Assembly (NCBI RefSeq): GCF_041583195.1
Contig: NZ_JBFHGL010000007.1
Span: forward strand, 62,001-126,000
Source of the DNA: Sulfurimonas sp.
Lineage (GTDB): Bacteria; Campylobacterota; Campylobacteria; Campylobacterales; Sulfurimonadaceae
Reading direction: 5' to 3'
DNA: 64,000 nucleotides
Shown here one piece after another: positions 1 through 8,698 of the stretch; positions within the stretch are counted from its first letter, which is position 1, and each line of letters opens with the position of its first letter. The position numbers were made by a program, and so were the translations under genes. The notes under the pieces were generated by a model. The model saw nothing but the letters and a program-made list of their open reading frames with translations, did no database searches and was not told the DNA's origin.

Positions 1-505
1 AGATAAGATGACTTATCTAAATGAAGAGCGTGTAATGCTTGAATACTCTATACCTATGAATGAGATAGTAGTTGATTTTTACGATACTCTAAAATCTATC
101 TCAAAAGGTTATGCGTCTTTTGATTATGAGCCTACTGATTTTAAAGAGGGTGACCTTGTAAAACTAGATGTTAAAGTTGCAGGTGATGTTGTAGATGCAT
201 TAAGTGTAATCGTACCTCGCTCATCTGCACTTTCTCGCGGACGTGTACTTGTTAAAAACATGAAAGAGCTTATTCCACGTCAACTGTTTGAAGTTGCTGT
301 TCAGGCTTCTTTAGGTAACCAAGTAATTGCTCGTGAGACTGTAAAATCTATGGGTAAAAATGTTACCGCAAAATGTTACGGTGGTGATATTACACGTAAG
401 CGTAAACTTTTAGAGAAACAAAAAGCCGGTAAGAAACGTATGAAGTCTATCGGTAAAGTACAGCTTCCTCAGGAAGCGTTTATGTCTGTTTTAAAAATGG
501 ACTAA
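1..505 (+). CDS. lepA: Elongation factor 4 (LepA), C-terminal part
   Basis: The reading frame is open from base 2, so this is the 3' end of a gene that begins before the window. The visible residues match the end of LepA/EF4: a domain IV-V region followed by the lysine-rich C-terminal domain (KAGKKRMK) that is specific to LepA among translational GTPases. LepA binds ribosomes and acts on stalled or mis-translocated complexes. The GTPase domain is outside the window. The next gene starts one base after the stop, which suggests co-transcription. The identity is clear from the C-terminal domain; the true start cannot be seen. Confidence 0.92.
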   Translation, partial: DKMTYLNEERVMLEYSIPMNEIVVDFYDTLKSISKGYASFDYEPTDFKEGDLVKLDVKVAGDVVDALSVIVPRSSALSRGRVLVKNMKELIPRQLFEVAVQASLGNQVIARETVKSMGKNVTAKCYGGDITRKRKLLEKQKAGKKRMKSIGKVQLPQEAFMSVLKMD

Positions 506-506
506 C

Positions 507-1073
507 ATGAGATGTATGTTGTGTGAGAGCTTATCTTTCACACACATATGTAACTCCTGCCAAAATAACTTTCTAAAACCACGAATCTACAAAAGAAAAA
601 TCAACAACACAGAAGTAATATCTTTTTATAAATATGAAGAGATTAAAGATCTTTTACATACTAAACATACTGATTTGGGATACCATATATATAATATACT
701 GGCGCGAAACTCATTTAAAAAATTTGCAGATGAGTTTTATACAAAAGAGAAGTATAACTCTATAGCAATTGATGATCACACACGAAACGGTTACTCCCAT
801 ACATCAATATTGAATAATGCATTAAGTTCTAATAATATTAAACCTCATCATAATAAACTGCTCGCTCAAAACAAAGTTACATACTCAGGTAAAACAAAAG
901 CTTTTCGTTTAAACAACCCAAGAGATTTTCGCTATAAAAACAATAATCTAAATAATATTATTCTAGTAGATGATATAGTAACAACAGGAACAACTATAAA
1001 TGAAGCTATCAAACTTGTAGGAAATGAAAACATAGCTTTTTGCATGTGTCTTGTTGATATTTCTAAAAAATAA
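507..1073 (+). CDS. ComF-family phosphoribosyltransferase-like protein
   Basis: The protein has 188 residues. The N-terminus carries four cysteines in two CxxC pairs (C3, C6, C15, C18), as in the zinc-ribbon start of ComFC proteins. Residues 151-163 hold the PRPP-binding loop IILVDDIVTTGTT. Between them is a short phosphoribosyltransferase fold. ComF-family proteins are needed for DNA uptake in naturally transformable bacteria, probably at the inner membrane or cytosol side. dprA at 18.3-19.1 kb is another competence gene in this window, which fits but does not prove that role. The gene begins one base after lepA and has no separate promoter that I can see. The family call is firm; a competence function is inference. 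Confidence 0.8.
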   Translation: MRCMLCESLSFTHICNSCQNNFLKPRIYKRKINNTEVISFYKYEEIKDLLHTKHTDLGYHIYNILARNSFKKFADEFYTKEKYNSIAIDDHTRNGYSHTSILNNALSSNNIKPHHNKLLAQNKVTYSGKTKAFRLNNPRDFRYKNNNLNNIILVDDIVTTGTTINEAIKLVGNENIAFCMCLVDISKK

Positions 1074-1146
1074 TTCAATTAAATAGTTGATGAAATAGTA
1101 GACAAACCTGTAATTAGCAAGTAATAATTTTTAGTTATAATTACGA

Positions 1147-1599
1147 ATGGTTAAATTATTTATATTTCTTATTATGATTTTCACTTATACCAATGCTAGT
1201 GCTAAACTTACTTACAAAGACAGTATTAATTTAGTACATTCCATACAATCATATGGTATAGAATATGGTGAAGGGAAACAAAACGTATATGTGTTTGTTG
1301 ATCCTCTCTGTCCTTACTCTAGAAAATTTATCTCGATGATAAGTTCTAAACCAAAGATGTTAGAAAAATATAAATATACAATCTATCTTTATGAGATACC
1401 TCGTCTTCATTCAACAGATACAATAGCCTCTATTTATAATGCAAAAGAGCCGATTAACTTGCTTTTAGAAGTTATGCTTAAAGACAAAAAAACATTAATT
1501 GAACCAACTAAAAAAACAGAAACTACAGTAAATGCTATAACAAATGTTGCTCAAAAACTTCATATCAAAAAACGTCCATTTATAATTGTAGAAAAATAG
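1147..1599 (+). CDS. Periplasmic thioredoxin-fold protein with a single cysteine
   Basis: The 150-residue protein starts with a signal peptide (hydrophobic residues 3-17, likely cut after ASA). A thioredoxin-like strand follows with VDPLCPYSRKF at residues 51-61, which aligns with the active site of DsbC/DsbG-type disulfide isomerases. The second cysteine of the CxxC motif is replaced by serine (C55-P-Y-S58), and no other cysteine is present. RPF near residue 144 may be the cis-proline loop. A monothiol site cannot do the usual dithiol cycle, so it may form mixed disulfides or bind a ligand. It lies 10 bases before an RND-type exporter gene and may act with it. The specific function is unknown. 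Confidence 0.7.
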   Translation: MVKLFIFLIMIFTYTNASAKLTYKDSINLVHSIQSYGIEYGEGKQNVYVFVDPLCPYSRKFISMISSKPKMLEKYKYTIYLYEIPRLHSTDTIASIYNAKEPINLLLEVMLKDKKTLIEPTKKTETTVNAITNVAQKLHIKKRPFIIVEK

Positions 1600-1609
1600 G
1601 AATATAAAT

Positions 1610-3703
1610 ATGTACTACAATATACCAAATGTCAACAGATACATTAACACAATCATTAGGTTTAGAAAACTAATCATTTTGATGTTTTCACTATTAGCAA
1701 TTACCGGTGCAATATTTGTACAACCAAAATTTCTAAGCTCAGACGAGCTTTTTTGGCTTAACGATTCCTCAGAGTTCCAAAGGACGAAAAATCAAAACTA
1801 CCAAACATACAGACAGTCTAAACTTATTGTCAGCATAAAAAACTTTGATGAGAATGCTTTAAGCGAGTTGCGAAAGTTACACAAAAACCTTCTTGAAGTA
1901 GAAGGTGTACAAAAGGTTTCTTCTTTATTTAGCAACGATTTTGTTTGTAATAAAAACAATGAAAACCCCTCAGGTCTGGTAGTTGTATTAAATTCAAATC
2001 AAATAGATACACTAAAATTAAAAAAGCTGGTCAAACTAGAACACAATAGCTACTCTAACATTGTTGATAAAGACTTCAAAACATTTTACTACTATATAAA
2101 TGCAACGCAAAAATTAGATCTCTCCAGTATTAAGATTCCAGGAGAATTTGTTTATCTAGACAAAATAAGTGACATAGACTGGAATGGACTGTTTATATTT
2201 GCTTTAATATTCGTAGTTATTATAACTATATTATTTAGAATCCTATTTAGAAATTATATCGCTGCAATAAGCGCTATAATTTTTTTAACTATATCTACAA
2301 TTTTGACATTTACAACGATCATTTTACTAACAGACATATACACTATTCATATTACAATGCCGTTTATTACAGTTACTATTGGACTTGTTGAATTTTTATA
2401 TTTTTATTACAGATGGCATGTATCTCAATATAGTACAAATAAACTGACTGCACTTAGAAAAATGGTAAACAGAAATATGACACCGGCCATTTGGACCTCT
2501 ATTTTAACTCTACTTGGACTTGGAAGTTTAGTTTTTATAGATTCGGACATAATCAAGCTTTTAAGTCTGAGTCTAATAATATCTTCTTTTACCAGTTATA
2601 TACTTAACCTTACACTTTTACCTGCACTTCTAAGTTTTTTTAAGCTTGAGCATACACATGTGCAATATGCAAAACTAAGTTATATGCTAACATCAAGTGA
2701 ACTCCATTATAATAAAAATTTTCTATACATTTTTTTAGCCGGGACTTATCTGCTTGCTGCAATCGGGGTTTTTTCAATTTTATCAAAATCACACAACTTT
2801 TTCTCACTTCAAGTACAAAATGAACAGATTGAACTAAAGATACCTTACGAAAAAATAGATCCTGAATTTATACTTTCAGTCAAAAAATTTACTGATGAGC
2901 TTCAAAATAAATTTGAAGATGAAGTAAGTGAAGTGTACTCTATAGTTTCACTTATAGAAGAACTTAATGAAGCTTCTTCTAAAGCTGAAGATATAAATGA
3001 AGAGGCTATTTTGCAAGCTTTATTTTACATGGACTTATATGATCTTAATGAAAAATATTTTGATGAAAATGCACTGAATATCACTGTTGATCTTTTTGAT
3101 ATTAATAAACTCGAATTACTTGAGTGGCTAAAAAATTATAAAAATATGGAGCTTTATTTTTTAGATAAAAACTCCTTGCTTAGTATTGCTAAATACGACC
3201 AGGCCATATTACTTGCCTCGTCACTGCTCTTTGCCCTTTTAATTATAGGAACTATTATAGCTTGGATTTTCCGCTCTTATAAAATGGCATTTGTTGCTTT
3301 TACCACAAATGCTATTCCTATCATTTGGTTTGGGTTATTTATAACTCTTTTCAATATTCCATTAAGTTTGGAGATGCTTATAGCAATGACTATATCAGTT
3401 GGACTTGCTTCAGATGCAACTATACATTTTGCTTACAAGTATTTTCGTTTGCGATACTTTGGAAGAAGTCTAAAACACACTTTAGACAAACTCTTCTTTT
3501 ATGCAGCAGTACCTGTATTTATAGGTTCTGTAGTTTTAATAAGTGTTTTTGCATCACTATACTTCTCTCAAATACAATCATTACAACTCATCGGACTCTA
3601 TAGTGCTATACTTATTAGTATCTCCTTAGTTACAGATCTACTGATACTTCCTGTAATGCTTTTATTTGTAGATAAGTTTGATACGAAGGAACAAAGTCCT
3701 TAA
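1610..3703 (+). CDS. RND/MMPL-family exporter
   Basis: The 697-residue protein has the two-part layout of the MMPL/RND superfamily: a first membrane helix near residues 17-38, a periplasmic domain to about residue 190, a block of helices to about 345, another helix near 370, a second periplasmic domain (about 395-530), then a final block of helices. The final block contains SVGLASDATIHFAY, with the acidic residue typical of proton-driven RND transporters. It is about half the size of AcrB-type pumps and resembles the lipid- or hopanoid-exporter class. No membrane-fusion or outer-membrane partner lies nearby. The short gap after the thioredoxin-like gene suggests a two-gene operon. The substrate cannot be told from sequence. 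Confidence 0.8.
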   Translation: MYYNIPNVNRYINTIIRFRKLIILMFSLLAITGAIFVQPKFLSSDELFWLNDSSEFQRTKNQNYQTYRQSKLIVSIKNFDENALSELRKLHKNLLEVEGVQKVSSLFSNDFVCNKNNENPSGLVVVLNSNQIDTLKLKKLVKLEHNSYSNIVDKDFKTFYYYINATQKLDLSSIKIPGEFVYLDKISDIDWNGLFIFALIFVVIITILFRILFRNYIAAISAIIFLTISTILTFTTIILLTDIYTIHITMPFITVTIGLVEFLYFYYRWHVSQYSTNKLTALRKMVNRNMTPAIWTSILTLLGLGSLVFIDSDIIKLLSLSLIISSFTSYILNLTLLPALLSFFKLEHTHVQYAKLSYMLTSSELHYNKNFLYIFLAGTYLLAAIGVFSILSKSHNFFSLQVQNEQIELKIPYEKIDPEFILSVKKFTDELQNKFEDEVSEVYSIVSLIEELNEASSKAEDINEEAILQALFYMDLYDLNEKYFDENALNITVDLFDINKLELLEWLKNYKNMELYFLDKNSLLSIAKYDQAILLASSLLFALLIIGTIIAWIFRSYKMAFVAFTTNAIPIIWFGLFITLFNIPLSLEMLIAMTISVGLASDATIHFAYKYFRLRYFGRSLKHTLDKLFFYAAVPVFIGSVVLISVFASLYFSQIQSLQLIGLYSAILISISLVTDLLILPVMLLFVDKFDTKEQSP

Positions 3704-3742
3704 AATATGAGGGTTTTAGATACTTTAGTCATATAGACTCAA

Positions 3743-3801
3743 TTAGATTGAATTATCTTATTTAGATTGAACTTGACATTGTTACACTCATATGTCATAA
3801 T
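3743..3801 (+). promoter_or_regulatory. grpE promoter with inverted and direct repeats
   Basis: TTGACA at 3773-3778 and CATAAT at 3796-3801 are separated by 17 bases, a near-consensus sigma-70 promoter and much better than most in this AT-rich window. TGACAT (3774-3779) and ATGTCA (3792-3797) form an inverted repeat over the -35 and -10 boxes, where a repressor could sit. Just upstream, TTAGATTGAA occurs twice (3743-3752 and 3762-3771). I see no CIRCE sequence, so HrcA control is not supported here. Confidence 0.65.
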
Positions 3802-3837
3802 GTTGTTATCTTTTGAATAAGGAGCAATTTAACAATT

Positions 3838-4392
3838 ATGTCTAAAGAAGAAATAAAAGAAGAAGAGATTCAACAAGAATCTCAAGAAAATGAAGAAACA
3901 TCTGAAGAGCTAGAGGCTTCTGAAGATGCTCCAATGAGTGAACTTGAAGCTGTTCAAAAAGAACTAGCAGAACTTAAAGACACTTATGCACGTGTTCATG
4001 CCGATTTTGAAAATATCAAAAAAAGACTTGAGCGTGAAAAATATACAGCTGTGGAATATGCAAACGAAAAATTTGCAAAAGATATGATTCCTGTTATGGA
4101 TGCACTTGACGGTGCTATGAAATCAGTTGAGAGCGATGCCGATAAAGCTGAACTTTTTGATAAATTAAAAGAGGGTATCGAGTTAACACATAAACAATTT
4201 TTGACTCAACTTGAAAAACATGGTGTGACAATTGTTGCTCATGATGAACCGTTTGATCCTAACATCCATAATGCAATCCAGAGTATGGATTCTGATGAAG
4301 TTGAAAGTGGACAAATTGTTCAAACTTTCCAAACAGGTTACAAGTATAAAAATCGTCCGCTTCGTGAAGCGATGGTTGTAGTAGCAAATTAA
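3838..4392 (+). CDS. grpE: Nucleotide exchange factor GrpE
   Basis: GrpE releases ADP from DnaK and so resets the Hsp70 cycle in the cytosol. The 184-residue protein has an acidic low-complexity N-terminus (about 1-40), a long helical coiled-coil region (about 40-110) and the C-terminal beta domain with the family signature ending GYKYKNRPLREAMVVVA. The length matches Campylobacterota GrpE. It is followed by dnaK after a 97-base gap with two hairpins. In many relatives hrcA precedes grpE; here an RND exporter gene does, so heat-shock control may differ. Confidence 0.97.
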   Translation: MSKEEIKEEEIQQESQENEETSEELEASEDAPMSELEAVQKELAELKDTYARVHADFENIKKRLEREKYTAVEYANEKFAKDMIPVMDALDGAMKSVESDADKAELFDKLKEGIELTHKQFLTQLEKHGVTIVAHDEPFDPNIHNAIQSMDSDEVESGQIVQTFQTGYKYKNRPLREAMVVVAN

Positions 4393-4396
4393 GATG

Positions 4397-4452
4397 TGCC
4401 ACTTAAGTGGCAGAACTGATTTTCATATAACGGTAAAATTTCTCCGTTATAT
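4397..4452 (+). other. Two hairpins between grpE and dnaK
   Basis: TGCCACTTAAGTGGCA at 4397-4412 is a perfect 16-base palindrome just after the grpE stop. A second hairpin pairs ATATAACGG (4425-4433) with CCGTTATAT (4444-4452) around a 10-base loop. Neither is followed by a T-run, so they are not ordinary terminators. They may be RNase processing or mRNA-stability signals that let dnaK outpace grpE, or protein-binding sites. The pairing is directly visible; the role is inference. Confidence 0.6.
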
Positions 4453-4489
4453 AAACAAATTTTAAAAATAAAAACTAAAAGGATATAAA

Positions 4490-6382
4490 ATGAGTAAAGT
4501 AATAGGTATAGATTTAGGAACAACAAACTCTTGTGTAGCTGTTTATGAAGGTGGTGAAGCTAAAGTTATCCCAAATGCAGAGGGTAAAAACACAACTCCT
4601 TCAGTTGTAGCATTTACAGATAAAGGTGAAACACTAGTTGGTGATCCTGCAAAACGTCAAGCTATCACAAACCCTGAGAAGACTATCACTTCTATTAAAA
4701 GAATTATGGGTCTTATGATGAATGAGGAAAATGCTAAAGAGGCACATGATAAAGTAACATACAACATCGTAGATAAAGACGGTATGGCTGCAGTTGACGT
4801 TGCTGGTACAGTTTACACTCCTCAAGAGATCTCGGCTAAAATTCTTTCTAAACTAAAAGAAGATGCTGAAAACTATATCGGTTCAACTGTAACTGATGCA
4901 GTTATTACAGTTCCTGCATATTTCAATGATGCACAACGTAAAGCTACTAAAGATGCAGGTACTATCGCTGGTCTTAACGTACTACGTATTATCAATGAGC
5001 CAACTGCATCTGCACTAGCTTATGGTTTAGAATCTAAAAGTGAAGAAAACGTATTAGTATACGACCTTGGTGGTGGTACATTCGACGTTACAACATTAGA
5101 GATCTCTGATGGAACTTTTGAAGTTCTTTCAACTGATGGTAACGCATTCCTAGGTGGTGACGACTTCGATAATAAAATCGTTGACTTCTTAAATGCTGAG
5201 TTCAAAAACTCTCACGGTATTGAGCTTAAAAATGACAAAATGGCACTTCAACGTCTAAAAGACGCTGCTGAAAATGCTAAAAAAGAGTTAAGTTCTTCTA
5301 CTGAAACTGAGATCAACTTACCGTTTATCACTATGACAGAAGCTGGTCCACAACACTTAGTTGTAAAACTAACTCGTGCTAAGTTTGAAGGTATGATTGC
5401 ATCTTTAATTGATGAGACTATCTCTCATATTAAAACTGCTATGAGTGAAGCTGATCTAAGTAACGATGAGATCAAAGAGATCATCATGGTTGGTGGTTCT
5501 ACTCGTGTACCTGCTGCTCAAGAAGCTGTATCTAAATTCTTCGGTGGTAAAAAACTTAACAAAGGTGTAAACCCTGACGAAGTTGTTGCTGCTGGTGCTG
5601 CTATTCAAGGTGGTGTTTTACGTGGTGATGTTAAAGACGTTCTTTTACTAGACGTTACTCCATTATCACTTGGTATTGAGACTTTAGGTGGTGTTGCTAC
5701 TAAAATTATTGAAAAAGGTACAACTATCCCAGTTAAAAAATCTCAAGTTTTCTCAACTGCTGAAGACAACCAACCAGCTGTTTCAATCTCAGTTGTTCAA
5801 GGTGAGCGTGAGTTTGCAAAAGACAATAAATCATTAGGTTTATTTGAACTTGGTGATATCCCTGCAGCTCCACGTGGTGTTCCACAGATCGAAGTTACAT
5901 TTGATATCGATGCAAATGGTATCTTAACTGTAAGTTCAACTGATAAAGGTACTGGAAAATCTCAGTCTATCACAATCAGCGGTTCATCTGGATTAAGTGA
6001 AGAAGAGATCAACAAAATGGTTCAAGATGCAGAAGAGAATAAAGCTGCTGATGAAGAGAGAAAAGCATTAGTTGATCTTAAAAACCAAGCAGATGCACTT
6101 ATCGCTCAAGTTGAAAAAACTATGACTGATATGGGTGACAAAGTTGATGCTGAAGAGAAAGCTAAAATTGAGACTGCAATAACTGAACTTAAAGATGTTC
6201 TAAAAGATGAAAATGCTACTAAAGAGCAAATCGAAGAGAAAGTTAAAGCACTTACAGAAGCTAGCCACAAAGTAACTGAAGAGATGTACAAACAACAAGC
6301 TGGTGGTGAGCAAGCTCAAGGTGCTGCTGATCAAGCTAAAAAGAAAGATGACGATGATGTTATCGACGCTGAGATAGAGTAA
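4490..6382 (+). CDS. dnaK: Molecular chaperone DnaK (Hsp70)
   Basis: DnaK is the ATP-dependent cytosolic chaperone that works with GrpE and DnaJ. The 630-residue protein has the nucleotide-binding domain ([14 protein letters not shown] at about residues 5-18, phosphate loop [10 protein letters not shown] near 196-205, VGGSTRVP near 337), the substrate-binding domain with the linker [19 protein letters not shown] near 382-400, and a helical lid ending in the acidic tail [11 protein letters not shown]. The ribosome binding site AAAGGAT lies just before ATG. Codon choice is visibly more regular than in neighbours, as expected for a highly expressed gene. No dnaJ is adjacent. Confidence 0.99.
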   Translation: MSKVIGIDLGTTNSCVAVYEGGEAKVIPNAEGKNTTPSVVAFTDKGETLVGDPAKRQAITNPEKTITSIKRIMGLMMNEENAKEAHDKVTYNIVDKDGMAAVDVAGTVYTPQEISAKILSKLKEDAENYIGSTVTDAVITVPAYFNDAQRKATKDAGTIAGLNVLRIINEPTASALAYGLESKSEENVLVYDLGGGTFDVTTLEISDGTFEVLSTDGNAFLGGDDFDNKIVDFLNAEFKNSHGIELKNDKMALQRLKDAAENAKKELSSSTETEINLPFITMTEAGPQHLVVKLTRAKFEGMIASLIDETISHIKTAMSEADLSNDEIKEIIMVGGSTRVPAAQEAVSKFFGGKKLNKGVNPDEVVAAGAAIQGGVLRGDVKDVLLLDVTPLSLGIETLGGVATKIIEKGTTIPVKKSQVFSTAEDNQPAVSISVVQGEREFAKDNKSLGLFELGDIPAAPRGVPQIEVTFDIDANGILTVSSTDKGTGKSQSITISGSSGLSEEEINKMVQDAEENKAADEERKALVDLKNQADALIAQVEKTMTDMGDKVDAEEKAKIETAITELKDVLKDENATKEQIEEKVKALTEASHKVTEEMYKQQAGGEQAQGAADQAKKKDDDDVIDAEIE

Positions 6383-6407
6383 TTTTACTCTCTCTCAACT
6401 CCCCATA

Positions 6408-7472
6408 TTAAAACAATCCAAAAAACTTCTTTTTCCTTTTTAAATTTACTTTTTCCAATTCAATCTGATAAATTTCCAAAAAATCTTCCAAATTATTAAA
6501 AAACAGATCAATCAATTTAGGATCAAAATGTTTCCCTCTCATATCCTTTAAATGATCTAAAACTTTTTGTATATGCCAACTCTCTTTGTAAGAGCGTCTA
6601 AATAATAGTGCATCAAATACATCTGCAATAGCTACAATACGACCGTATATATGTATATCACTAGCTTTTAAACCATGAGGATATCCTGTTCCATCATATT
6701 TTTCATGATGCTGCTCACATACAATAGATGCTGTTTTAAATAAAGGAAGTTCACTTTTTCCAAGCATATCAGCACCAGCTTTTGCATGCTTGTTCATCTC
6801 TTTGCGTTCTTTTTTATTTAAGATGCCATTTTTATGAAGTATTGAATCACTAATGCTCAGCTTACCTATGTCATGCATATAAGCAGCATGTTTTAATCTT
6901 ATAGCTTCATACTTTTTTAGACCGTATAATAGTCCAAGTTTGTATGCAAATTCACCGACTCTTCTTACATGTTTTTGTGTTTCAATTGAATGCCCCTCGG
7001 CAATTCCACCAAGCGTATACATAAGCTTTACCTGAGTTTCCATACTCTCTTTTGTTTTTTGCACAACTTTTTGTTCAAGATTTTTTTCATAATCTTTTAG
7101 TTTTAAATGTGTTTTTACTCTGGCAATGAGTTCTTCTTTAAAAAAAGGCTTTTTTATATAATCCACACCACCTGCATCGTAGGCTATTTTTAAACTTTCT
7201 TTATCGTCACTTCCTGTGATAAATATGACGGGAATAGAAGCAGTGTTAGGTTCTATTTTTAAATATCTGCATGTATCTATACCATTTATCTTAGGCATCA
7301 TGACATCTAAAAGTATCAGATCAAACTTTTCTTTTTCCACCAGTTTTAATGCACTTATACCATCATGTACATATTCTGTTCTAAACCCCTCTTTTTCAAG
7401 CATAGATTTAACTATTAAAACATTTTGCTGCACATCATCAACAATTAAAATTTTATAATTTTCGTTTTTCAT
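6408..7472 (-). CDS. Response regulator with HD-GYP phosphodiesterase output
   Basis: The 354-residue protein has a receiver domain (about 1-120) with acidic pocket VDD at 11-13, phospho-acceptor D56 and conserved K108. A linker helix leads to an HD-GYP domain (about 150-330): HD at 200-201 in MHDIGK, then HHEKYDGTGYPHG at 255-267. HD-GYP domains hydrolyse cyclic di-GMP. This is the RpfG-type layout, in which phosphorylation of the receiver gates hydrolysis. No partner histidine kinase is adjacent. All metal-binding residues that I can check are present, so it is probably active. It is divergent from the cytochrome peroxidase gene. Confidence 0.92.
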   Translation of the reverse strand: MKNENYKILIVDDVQQNVLIVKSMLEKEGFRTEYVHDGISALKLVEKEKFDLILLDVMMPKINGIDTCRYLKIEPNTASIPVIFITGSDDKESLKIAYDAGGVDYIKKPFFKEELIARVKTHLKLKDYEKNLEQKVVQKTKESMETQVKLMYTLGGIAEGHSIETQKHVRRVGEFAYKLGLLYGLKKYEAIRLKHAAYMHDIGKLSISDSILHKNGILNKKERKEMNKHAKAGADMLGKSELPLFKTASIVCEQHHEKYDGTGYPHGLKASDIHIYGRIVAIADVFDALLFRRSYKESWHIQKVLDHLKDMRGKHFDPKLIDLFFNNLEDFLEIYQIELEKVNLKRKKKFFGLF

Positions 7473-7509
7473 TTAACTTTTTTAAATATTAATTTTTTTA
7501 ATATTATAA

Positions 7510-7571
7510 AAAGATATATTAAAATAAATTAAATTACAAAGATATATTAAAATAAATTAAATTACAAAGAT
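7510..7571. repeat. 28-bp tandem repeat, about 2.2 copies
   Basis: An AT-only-like unit beginning AAAGATATATTAAAATAAAT and 28 bases long occurs at 7510-7537 and again, unchanged, at 7538-7565. A third start (AAAGAT) follows at 7566-7571. It lies in the 212-base gap between the divergent HD-GYP regulator and cytochrome peroxidase genes. Exact identity of the copies points to recent slippage duplication or to selection for a repeated binding site. Confidence 0.9.
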
Positions 7572-7648
7572 TTTTTAATAACATATTATTAGAGATTAGT
7601 GGTAAATTCTAGTAAAAAATAATTATTATCCTTTAAGACTAGATACCT

Positions 7649-7654
7649 TATAAT
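7649..7654 (+). promoter_or_regulatory. -10 box of the cytochrome c peroxidase gene
   Basis: A perfect TATAAT lies 31 bases before the ATG; no good -35 hexamer is present, as is usual for sigma-70 promoters in this phylum. An inverted repeat TACCTTAT (7644-7651) / ATAAGGTA (7672-7679) spans the -10 box and the ribosome binding site and could be an operator. Confidence 0.5.
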
Positions 7655-7684
7655 TCAATAAAATAAAACACATAAGGTAGAAAA

Positions 7685-8698
7685 ATGAAAATATTAGCTT
7701 TAACAGTTGTTAGTGCATCACTTTTAATGGCCTCTCCATTAGCTAAACAAGCTACAGATGCTGGTTTAAAACCAATCCCTAATGATAAAAATGAGTTACA
7801 AAAGCTTATTGATAATCCAAAAAATCCAATCACTGCTATGAAAGTTGAACTTGGTAAAAAACTATATTTCGATCCTCGTTTATCAAAAAGTAATCTAATC
7901 AGCTGTAACACATGTCATAACCTTGCAACGGGTGGAACTGATGGTGTAAGTGCTGCAATTGGTCATAAATGGACAGCTAATCCTCATCACCTAAACTCTC
8001 CAACTGTTTACAATGCAGTATTTTTCTCTGCACAGTTCTGGGATGGTCGTGATCCTGACTTAGAAAAACAAGCGCAGGGACCTATCCAGGCTCATCCGGA
8101 AATGGCAGCTACAAAAGAGCATGTTGTAAATACAGTTACATCTATGCCTCAATATGTAGGTGAATTCAAAGCAGCTTACGGTGATGATGTAAAAATCGAC
8201 TTTGAAAAAGTAACTGACACTATCGCTACGTTTGAGCGTACACTTGTTACTCCATCAAGATTTGATGCATTTTTAAACGGTAATGCATCGGCACTAAGTC
8301 AAGCTGAAAAAGATGGTCTTAAGACATTTATTGACAAAGGTTGTACAACTTGTCACAACGGTGTAGGAATCGGACAAGATATGAATGCTTTTGAAGTTAC
8401 TGCACAATACAAACACCGTAACCTAGGTGATTTTAAAGGTGATGCAAACGGCATGGTAAAAGTACCTACTTTAAGAAACATCGTAGAAACAGCTCCATAT
8501 TTTCATAACGGTGCTATCTGGGATCTAAAAGAAGCGGTAATTGAGATGGGTAGAATCCAACTTGGATTAGACATTACTGATGCTGAGGCAGAATCAATTG
8601 TAACTTTCTTAAAATCTTTAACTGGTAAAAAACCAAACGTTTTATACCCTGAGCTTCCAGCACGTACTGCAAGCACTCCTAAACCAAGCGCTGACTAA
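7685..8698 (+). CDS. Di-heme cytochrome c peroxidase
   Basis: The enzyme reduces hydrogen peroxide to water in the periplasm with electrons from c-type cytochromes. The 337-residue protein has a signal peptide (about 1-17) and two CxxCH haem sites: C74-N-T-C77-H78 and C220-T-T-C223-H224. Spacing and length match the CcpA/MauG bacterial peroxidase family (about 330 residues). The C-terminal half holds the conserved stretch VPTLRNIVETAPYFHNG. The start is set by AAGG seven bases before ATG. The stop overlaps the convergent folP gene by four bases. A 28-bp tandem repeat lies in the upstream gap. The family assignment is certain. Confidence 0.96.
   Translation: MKILALTVVSASLLMASPLAKQATDAGLKPIPNDKNELQKLIDNPKNPITAMKVELGKKLYFDPRLSKSNLISCNTCHNLATGGTDGVSAAIGHKWTANPHHLNSPTVYNAVFFSAQFWDGRDPDLEKQAQGPIQAHPEMAATKEHVVNTVTSMPQYVGEFKAAYGDDVKIDFEKVTDTIATFERTLVTPSRFDAFLNGNASALSQAEKDGLKTFIDKGCTTCHNGVGIGQDMNAFEVTAQYKHRNLGDFKGDANGMVKVPTLRNIVETAPYFHNGAIWDLKEAVIEMGRIQLGLDITDAEAESIVTFLKSLTGKKPNVLYPELPARTASTPKPSAD

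Noticed and set aside
3325-3603. 92-residue ORF inside the RND exporter gene
   Set aside because: It lies in another frame of a clear transporter gene and has unusual cysteine-rich composition typical of a shadow frame.
3704-3837. Possible CIRCE element before grpE
   Set aside because: Neither half of the conserved nine-base arms is present; only a six-base inverted repeat over the promoter is seen.
7510-7571. Possible CRISPR array
   Set aside because: The two 28-base copies are directly adjacent with no spacers, so it is a tandem repeat.
7644-7679. RNA hairpin hiding the ribosome binding site of the cytochrome peroxidase gene
   Set aside because: The left arm overlaps the -10 box, so it would not be transcribed from that promoter; it could only be a DNA operator.
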